Source: Erodium maritimum (lineage: Eukaryota > Streptophyta > Magnoliopsida > Geraniales > Geraniaceae). Taken from it: 64,000 nucleotides of DNA. A program made the position numbers and the translations under genes. The notes beneath the pieces were generated by a model. The model saw only the letters and a program-made list of their open reading frames with translations, was not told the origin of the DNA and ran no database searches. This document shows positions 58,470 through 64,000 of this stretch, piece by piece (the first letter of the stretch is position 1; each line of letters starts with the position of its first letter). The stretch is from assembly GCA_963921825.1 (NCBI GenBank), contig OY997593.1, positions 63,348,039-63,412,038 of the forward strand, written 5' to 3'.

Positions 58470-60010
58470 TGATCTACAACAGATAAAATTCAATCAGTAA
58501 ACTGAATAAATTTTATGAAGATCAAGCTTAAACACCAACAATCAATTCTAAACCTTTAGAATCTGAAACCAAGATCCTTGATTCACTCGATTAAGCTGAA
58601 CTAATGCTCACCACTTAATCGAGCTATGTAGGTAGGAATCCATCCAATCACATCCAATGTGACTCCTGGCTAGGGTATGTACTTATGTACACGACTTACC
58701 CTATCTGTTACCCTAGCTCAACCTCAGGCTAAGAATCGTAGTCGGGTCCACCAATTTTCAACTATGGCTCGTCACTATGTAGGTGCTCCGCTAATGCGCA
58801 CGACACCCACATATGTCGTCCAAACCTACTACCCCGCTTTCCCATGGATGCTCCGCTAATGCGCACGACACCCATAGGACGGGGAGGTAGTAAGGTGTTG
58901 ATGATTGGGAGGTATCGGACATGACCCGCTTTTACTTGTCCAGTTGTGTTCAAAACTTTGGCACATCCTAGATGCGATGAGCACATCAACTACATTCCAA
59001 ATGCAATGATGCCTCAAATTACATCCAATGTAATTCTTCCTTTGAACCCGTCAACTACATCCAATGCAATGACGGTTCTAAGGGTTCACACACAAGGATT
59101 AAAATTCCAATTTTATCTTTGCATGTGAGGTGATATGCTCGGTAAATAAAGTTAGGCATGCAATTCTAAAGCACATAGAATTAATCATGCATAAACTAAA
59201 CCAAGCATAAAGCGATAAATGTGCACATAATAGCCCCCTAAACTAACTCCCACTAGCTTCTTGAGCTCCACCGACTCCAAGCCGATGCCAACACCCGAAA
59301 AGCCACCAAATGACCTTTTCGCCCTTTCTTCATCTTGAGTAAAATATTACAATTTAATACACGACTCGCAGGTCGGGAATAAATAAATATTACAAACAAG
59401 TGGTTCGACGACCACACCTTGAAAGAATAATTACACGTTACCTCTAACGGCTCGCAGGCCGTGAAAAGCGATAAATAATTAAATTGAGCTCGAGGCTATT
59501 ATGTGCACCATGCCAACATCACATCACACATCGTGTTATCAAACAAGAATGTTATCAAACATCATGTGATTTTCCGGTTTTAATTAATAGCCAAGTTTCG
59601 AAAATTTTTGATGCTCGGTTTATCGAAACCGTTCAAAATTGAAACTTTTGAACATTTGATCTTCGAGTTCGTCATGACGGTTCCAAACTCGTCATAACTA
59701 ACAAAACGGTTTAGCCTTGGCATATCAACCATCCAATGGTCATGCTTGGCCTAGCTCCGTCCAACGGAGCCCCGTTCGGTCCCGGTTTCGGCTCCCCGAG
59801 AGTCCCGCTCCCGAGACCCGAAAAATCAAATTTTTTTCAAAATTTCCAGATTTGAAATAATTTTCAAAAATTCATTTTACATGCATTAAATCCATAAACA
59901 ATAATTTAAAACATGTTATCAAACAATTTAGCAAAACAACATGCCAAAAACGAAACTTTCAAGCAAAACCGAAACTTTGAACACCGTCTTGTGAATCCCG
60001 AAGGTAGCAC
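58470..60010 (-). other. Long untranslated leader of the Copia element
   Basis: About 1.5 kb between PBS and gag start, longer than in most Copia elements. It has no recognised frame. A 30-bp unit with GCTCCGCTAATGCGCACGAC recurs at about 58781 and 58850. It may be an inserted or duplicated region. Confidence 0.5.
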
Positions 60011-60023
60011 GGCTCTGATACCA
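60011..60023 (-). other. Primer-binding site of the Copia element
   Basis: The minus strand reads TGGTATCAGAGCC, complementary to the initiator tRNA-Met 3' end, one base from the LTR. It is intact, so first-strand priming would be possible. Confidence 0.9.
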
Positions 60024-60024
60024 C

Positions 60025-61712
60025 TGTTGGGTCTCGAGGTAAGGTTGGAGATGAACCAACTCGCAGCGGAAAATCAATGAAAACCAAGAGACAATTAGAA
60101 CCATGAAACAACTAACAAAGAATGGATTAACAAGAGAAAAATTCAGCACTAGTTCTTACCAAAACAAGAACACCGGTTAACGAATGATTGGCTTGAGTCT
60201 CCAAGACGCCTACGTATCCACATGGGAATCAAAGCCACGTAGTTCTTCTCTTTGAGGACTCAAGAACACAAAAATGGAGGAGGAAACTAGCCAAACCCGA
60301 AATGGCCATGGAAGAGGGAGAGAAAATGTGTTTCCTATTCTTGTCTTGTCTTTGTTATGTTGAAAAAAGATGACTTAAACATAACAAAACCCATACTTGT
60401 CCAACTAAAGGCATGGGACAAGTATGGTGTCAAGTAAGGTGTAAATAGGACAAAGTATGGCAAGACAAGATTGTGTTAGGTGGTGAATCACCAACACCTT
60501 AATCCTTGTCTTGCTTACTTAGTACTAATTAATCAAGACTTGATTAATTAGTTCCATGGGCCTTGGTTGCATGGGCCTTTCATGGGCCTCTTGGAACATG
60601 GCCCGTGACCATTTCCAACGAGGTCCCGTGATTCGCTCATCGCCTCCATGTCTTCCATACCGGAAATGTCCAACATTATCCGACGCGATCAATCCCAAGA
60701 CTCCAAGCCTTATCTCGATCCGTAAAGTCCTATTCACTTACGGGCACATGACCCAAAACCCAGTTTTGGTCATGTCCCGAGACAACTCCCTTTTGGCCAT
60801 TCTCCATAAATGTGTCAATGAGTTTCATCCTCCGGTGTGACCCTTAGGTTTATGCATGTCAATAGATCAACGTAAAATCCCATTTTACTTGATCCTATTT
60901 AAGTGGCAACTAACGAGACTTTAGTATTGCCTGACACTACATAACGAATCGACCCTGTCGATTCTAACCTTTCCGTCGTCCCTGTCGTTATCCTTTTATC
61001 TCCGATATCCTGATTGAGATAAGGCATAGAGCCGTCATCCTTATTATTCTCAATCACCGTTCCTTGATATGTGAGATGACTGAAGATATGATACCCAGTA
61101 TCATGTGCATGGCCATGCTATTCTTCCAGTCACTCTCGATCAAGCGGCCGAGAACCGATATCTTTCCCATACCTCAGTATGAGGGATAAATCCCTTAGCC
61201 GCCTTTCGTGTCACTCATGTAGCCCGTCCCCAAGCCAATCCTGGCCGTTATGGAAGCCCTGTTACGGACAACGTTAGGCTCAGGTCAAACTCAGTTGTTG
61301 ACTACATAGCGATCACAAAGACTCCTTGGTCTAAGGATACATGACAAGCTACGACACTGAATATGTTCATGACTTAATCTATGGCACATATTCAGGGCGG
61401 GTCGTCCAATATCATGTCCCACATGATATCTATGATCAGACTCCGAAATCCCATTCCAATGACTAACAGAACGTAAGCCATAAAGAGCCATCTTTCATAC
61501 TAGTCGCTTCTAGTGAAGCTTTGTTGACTAGGGACCCATCGAGTGTGATCTATCTCGATCTATGGTTCTATTCGCATGGTGGGCATAGATCAGAGCACAC
61601 ATCGATATATTACTCCAACACATAAGTAATATAAAGCCGCTTTAATTTTATTGCTAACGATGATATATACATTTGGACATTTAGGATTGAACTACGGGCA
61701 CTAAGACTAACA
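60025..61712 (-). repeat. 5' LTR of the Copia element
   Basis: On the minus strand it starts TGTTAGTCTTAG and ends CCCAACA. It is the promoter-bearing LTR, since the PBS abuts its inner end after one base. Confidence 0.9.
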
Positions 61713-61717
61713 TCTTC

Positions 61718-61996
61718 CTCCCTTCTCTCTTCTTCTCTCGCGCTCAGCGCCGCCTCGCCACACCGTGCTCTTCCCTCCCTCGTACGAATCGGACCACGAG
61801 TCCTCGACAGATCTGGACGCCGTCATCTTCGTCTTCCCGAGCTCAAACCGCACCAGCGACGGAGGAAACCACAAGGAGGTAGGCCCGGACGTTGATTGAT
61901 TCCTTGTCCGGCAAGGCACCTGTGATTTAGTAGGAGGAGAATTTCGCGGCCAACGGACGACAACAAGAAACCCTAGTTTCTTCTATGTCGTTATCC
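61718..61996 (+). other. Leader-like segment of the HD2-carrying element
   Basis: A pyrimidine-rich stretch and AAACCCTAGTTTCTTCT just before the HD2-like start look like a plant 5'UTR carried along with the coding fragment. No protein family recognised in its short frames. Confidence 0.4.
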
Positions 61997-62239
61997 ATGG
62001 AGTTCTGCGCTGTTGTATTCCTGACTGAGGAGACAGTTAAGGTGAACCCTGGTGATCGGGGGTTGTTGCATCTGTCACAGGCTATCCTTGGGGAGTCAAA
62101 GGAGGACAAGGATACAAACTCTATCTGTGTCTTTGTGCAGGTTAGCCAACCGAAGCATGTTTTTGGAAATCTATCAGCTGTTGAAATTGGGAATCAAGTC
62201 ATAAAGTTATGGAAACTACTGGGCAGACCAAGACTTTGA
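61997..62239 (+). pseudogene. HD2-type histone deacetylase N-terminal fragment (captured)
   Basis: The frame starts MEFCAVVF, then VKVNPGDRGLLHLSQAILGE, a run of Lys/Asp and SICVFVQV, and KHVFGNLSAVEI. Plant HD2 (HDT) nucleolar histone deacetylases start MEFWG, then have VNPGD/VTPEE-like, LH(L/V)SQASLGE and LVLGTLSSEKI in this order. Trp and Gly of the MEFWG motif are replaced here (Cys, Ala). After about 60 residues similarity ends and a stop follows at 62237-62239, so the nucleoplasmin-like fold is cut short. No intron interrupts the fragment, which suggests capture from spliced RNA. It lies between LTRs of the older element. An in-frame Met 12 bases upstream is also possible. Confidence 0.65.
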
Positions 62240-62325
62240 CTGCAACAAATATCAATGCTGATGAAGCCCGTCGTGATGATGAGGCATACGGTCCGGATCA
62301 CAAGTGTATGAAAATTTTCTAGTTA

Positions 62326-62500
62326 GAATTGATCAAGGACGAGGACGGGGCTGCCTACAAGGACATGGATCCATCTTATACGCTTGCGGTCAAGCGTCAT
62401 GTGCAAGGGGGAGTGATGTTACGGGTCGTACGACCCGTACAAGGTGGGATAAACCCAACACTAATTGTGGTCGGCCAAAGGTTTGGTGTGAGGATTTGAT
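62326..62500 (+). other. Short open frame before the 3' LTR
   Basis: The frame ELIKDEDGAAYKDMDPSYTL continues to KRHVQGGVM and into the LTR. It does not match HD2 that I can see. It could be a second captured fragment or chance. Confidence 0.25.
62405..62416 (+). other. Polypurine tract of the HD2-carrying element
   Basis: AAGGGGGAGTGA directly before the TGTTACGG LTR start; defines the right repeat as a 3' LTR. Confidence 0.7.
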
Positions 62501-62663
62501 TTCCTTTTTTATTAATATCTTTTAGTTAAAGAGTTGTATTAGGTTTTGGAAAAGTTAGGTAGTTTACTAATTAAAGTTGTATTAGGATTTGAGCTCCAAG
62601 TAAACTCCTTGGCTATATATCTCAAGAGAGAGGATGAAATAAACAGACTTCAGAATTAATAAA
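62417..62663 (+). repeat. Right (3') LTR of the HD2-carrying element, interrupted
   Basis: Starts TGTTACGGG, matches the left repeat for about 190 bp, then continues with TATATATCTCAAGAGAGAGG until the next LTR starts at 62664. Its true end is probably beyond the window. Confidence 0.65.
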
Positions 62664-64000
62664 TGTCATGCCCCAAATTCGTACTTGGCCGAACTCGGAG
62701 TGTGAACTAAGAAAATAAAAGATTAATGGCTTGAAAGACATAATAAGTTCAAAAACTGTTTCAATAACTAATAATAATAAATCCAAACCGAATCAATTAC
62801 AAGTCTTAAAATAGAAAGTACGTCTCTAATAACAAATCAAAACAACTCCCGGATTCTCGCTAGCCCCAAGCTCCGCGATGTCCTCTAATCCAAAACGTGC
62901 CTGAAACCTGAGAAGACAAGAAGAGGGGTGAGCTTGACGCTCAGTAGGAAAAATACAGTAACACTTGCCCCAATAAAGTAGTATTAGCACACTTCCAAAC
63001 TAACTTTTAACAATTCAAAAGAGAAAGACAACAACGAGATATGTAACCCAAATTAAGCAACCTTCACTTTACTCTACCACAAACTATCTCGTAAATCCCC
63101 GTCCAGAACACTTTCACGACCGACTCACGGATAACCCAAAAACGACACTTTCAATTACACGGGAAACCACACACATGAAACTCATCATCAAACAATCACA
63201 ATCAAGTCCTTCGCAGTCACACACAACTCGTAACAATTGCACGGTCTCGGGAGCAACCCGCTCGGCCCGGCGTAGCCGCACGCCACTTCCCCCCGACACA
63301 CAGTCGGTAGAGGCGGTCGACCTCATCGCGGAACACAGTGTTTTACCGATCAGTGGCAGGCAGGGAAATCGCCTCTTCGCGGCATGGTACATCTCGGAAC
63401 ACAACACAGCGTTTTACCGAGTACTAGTCGGAAGGTAAGGAAACCACCTCTTCGTGGGACACAACGTTTTACCGACTCTAGGTCAGAAGGTATGGAAACC
63501 ACCTTTCTCATGTAACCAAATCACCCCACAATCACAATCACACTCACAATCATACTCACGCAACCATCACACACTTATCGTCACTTACCGACACCACACT
63601 CAACGTGGTAACCCCAACGGCTTAGCCGACATCCAATCCCCAGTACACATATTTCAACATGTCATACAAACAGAATCAGGCCAATCAAGTCACTAATATG
63701 CATCACTAAGTTCACCTTTATTCGTTTTCATACTTGTTATTTATTATCCGATTATCACACTGTGCACACAACAATAACGAATAAAATCATGCAATCCTAC
63801 AGCGCGCGACATGGCCTGATTCTACCAGCACGGCATACCAACACCTACGACACGACATGGCTCGTAGGTGGTTCACAGTTTATAAGGCTACGCTAGTTAA
63901 TCACATCCTATATGCGAGCTAGTTATTTATCCGGTTCTTAGGTTTCCCTATATGCATTCTAATACAACCGTAAAAGAGGAGGTATCGAGGTATTTCCCTA
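62664..64000 (-). mobile_element. LTR copy 3 of the long-LTR family, cut by window end
   Basis: Begins TGTCATGCCCC, then the shared GGTGAGCTTGACGCTCAGTAGG region near 62927, in the same direction as copy 1. At 63295-63510 it holds three units of about 65 bp with ACACAACG-TTTTACCGA and GGAAACCACC. The last 200 bp match copy 1 near 6660-6800 (CGACATGGCCT, CACATCCTATATGC). Solo or part of a full element cannot be told. Confidence 0.7.

Larger units (their letters stand above)
53251..61712 (-). mobile_element. Young Copia (Ty1) LTR retrotransposon with defective gag-pol
   Basis: Two 1688-bp LTRs (53251-54938 and 60025-61712) are at a constant offset of 6774 bp with no net indel. I saw only two mismatches by eye (53877 C versus 60651 T; 54338 A versus 61112 G). 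Target duplication TCTTC is at 53246-53250 and 61713-61717. The PBS (60011-60023) lies by the right LTR, so transcription is on the minus strand. The domain order gag, integrase, reverse transcriptase, RNase H is that of Copia. Coding parts are broken by frameshifts, stops and motif losses. Confidence 0.93.
52760..62663 (+). mobile_element. Older LTR-flanked element carrying an HD2 fragment, split by a Copia element
   Basis: Two direct repeats beginning TGTTACGG and sharing ACAAGGTGGGATAAACCCA, TATTAATATCTTT, GTAGTTTACTAATTAAAGTTG and GAGCTCCAAGTAA or similar lie at 52760-52945 and from 62417. A polypurine tract AAGGGGGAGTGA (62405-62416) directly precedes the right one, as for a plus-strand 3' LTR. 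The inside, once the Copia element (53251-61712) is left out, is about 1.0 kb. It holds a GCCCAA-rich stretch, a pyrimidine-rich leader and an HD2-like frame, with no gag or pol. The left LTR end and PBS are unclear. The right LTR is cut by the next LTR at 62664. Confidence 0.65.

Noticed and set aside
2281-64000. Endogenous pararetrovirus sequence
   Set aside because: All reverse transcriptase-related sequence has Copia domain order with LTRs; no movement or coat-protein-like region was seen.
1-64000. CRISPR arrays, operons, bacterial signals
   Set aside because: Intron-rich plant DNA; the tandem repeats present have no regular spacer structure.

Overview
This is a eudicot plant nuclear window. 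It holds five intron-bearing or plant-specific genes whose reading frames I could close, set in dense LTR retrotransposon, Helitron, MITE, TRIM and LINE sequence. The species cannot be read from the sequence. The five genes are: a RING-H2 E3 ligase with membrane segments (+, 5 exons, 384 aa); a Munc13-like DUF810/PATROL1-family protein (+, 26 exons, 1167 aa); a small intronless BAP/SRC2-type C2-domain protein (-); a class-B2 heat shock factor (-, 2 coding exons plus a 5'UTR intron, 294 aa); and a UDP-glucose 4-epimerase (-, 9 exons, 350 aa). From memory, the first two plus the HSF match the neighbours At4g11680, At4g11670 and At4g11660 of Arabidopsis. The RING-UGE pairing recalls At1g12760/At1g12780 and At1g63170/At1g63180. 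The window therefore looks like an ancestral gene block with little fractionation.

Layout. 0.7-8 kb: relics of an eL24 and a PPR gene, a GC-rich unit with an A-rich tail, an LTR-element remnant (PBS and gag start) broken by a PIF/Harbinger-like element, an unexplained antisense ORF, and a solo LTR with perfect 5-bp TSDs. 8.4-12.6 kb: RING gene, with one MITE in an intron. 13.8-17.8 kb: a Helitron with a textbook 3' end, ending 415 bp upstream of the next gene. 18.2-31.8 kb: DUF810 gene, with a TRIM and four TIR elements in its introns. 33.2-33.8 kb: C2 gene. 34.9-45.0 kb: two diverged copies of an unknown repeat (one split by a LINE with an 18-bp TSD), a second solo LTR of the same family between them, and a TIR element with three TIR-like blocks. 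45.5-49.9 kb: HSFB2 with two perfect heat shock elements upstream, then UGE. 51.0-52.5 kb: a 3R-MYB pseudogene with a TGG-to-TAG change. 52.8-64 kb: nested elements. An older LTR-flanked unit carries a spliced HD2 histone deacetylase fragment. It is split by a very young Copia element (LTRs differ at two sites by eye) and followed by a third copy of the solo-LTR family.

The most notable signals are the young Copia copy whose domains are already inactivated (suggesting mobilisation in trans), the HD2-carrying retroelement, and the solo-LTR family whose three copies carry different tandem repeats at the comparable place. No CRISPR array, prokaryotic operon or viral structural gene was seen. Exon boundaries were placed by hand from GT/GC-AG sites and phase, and no transcript evidence was available.
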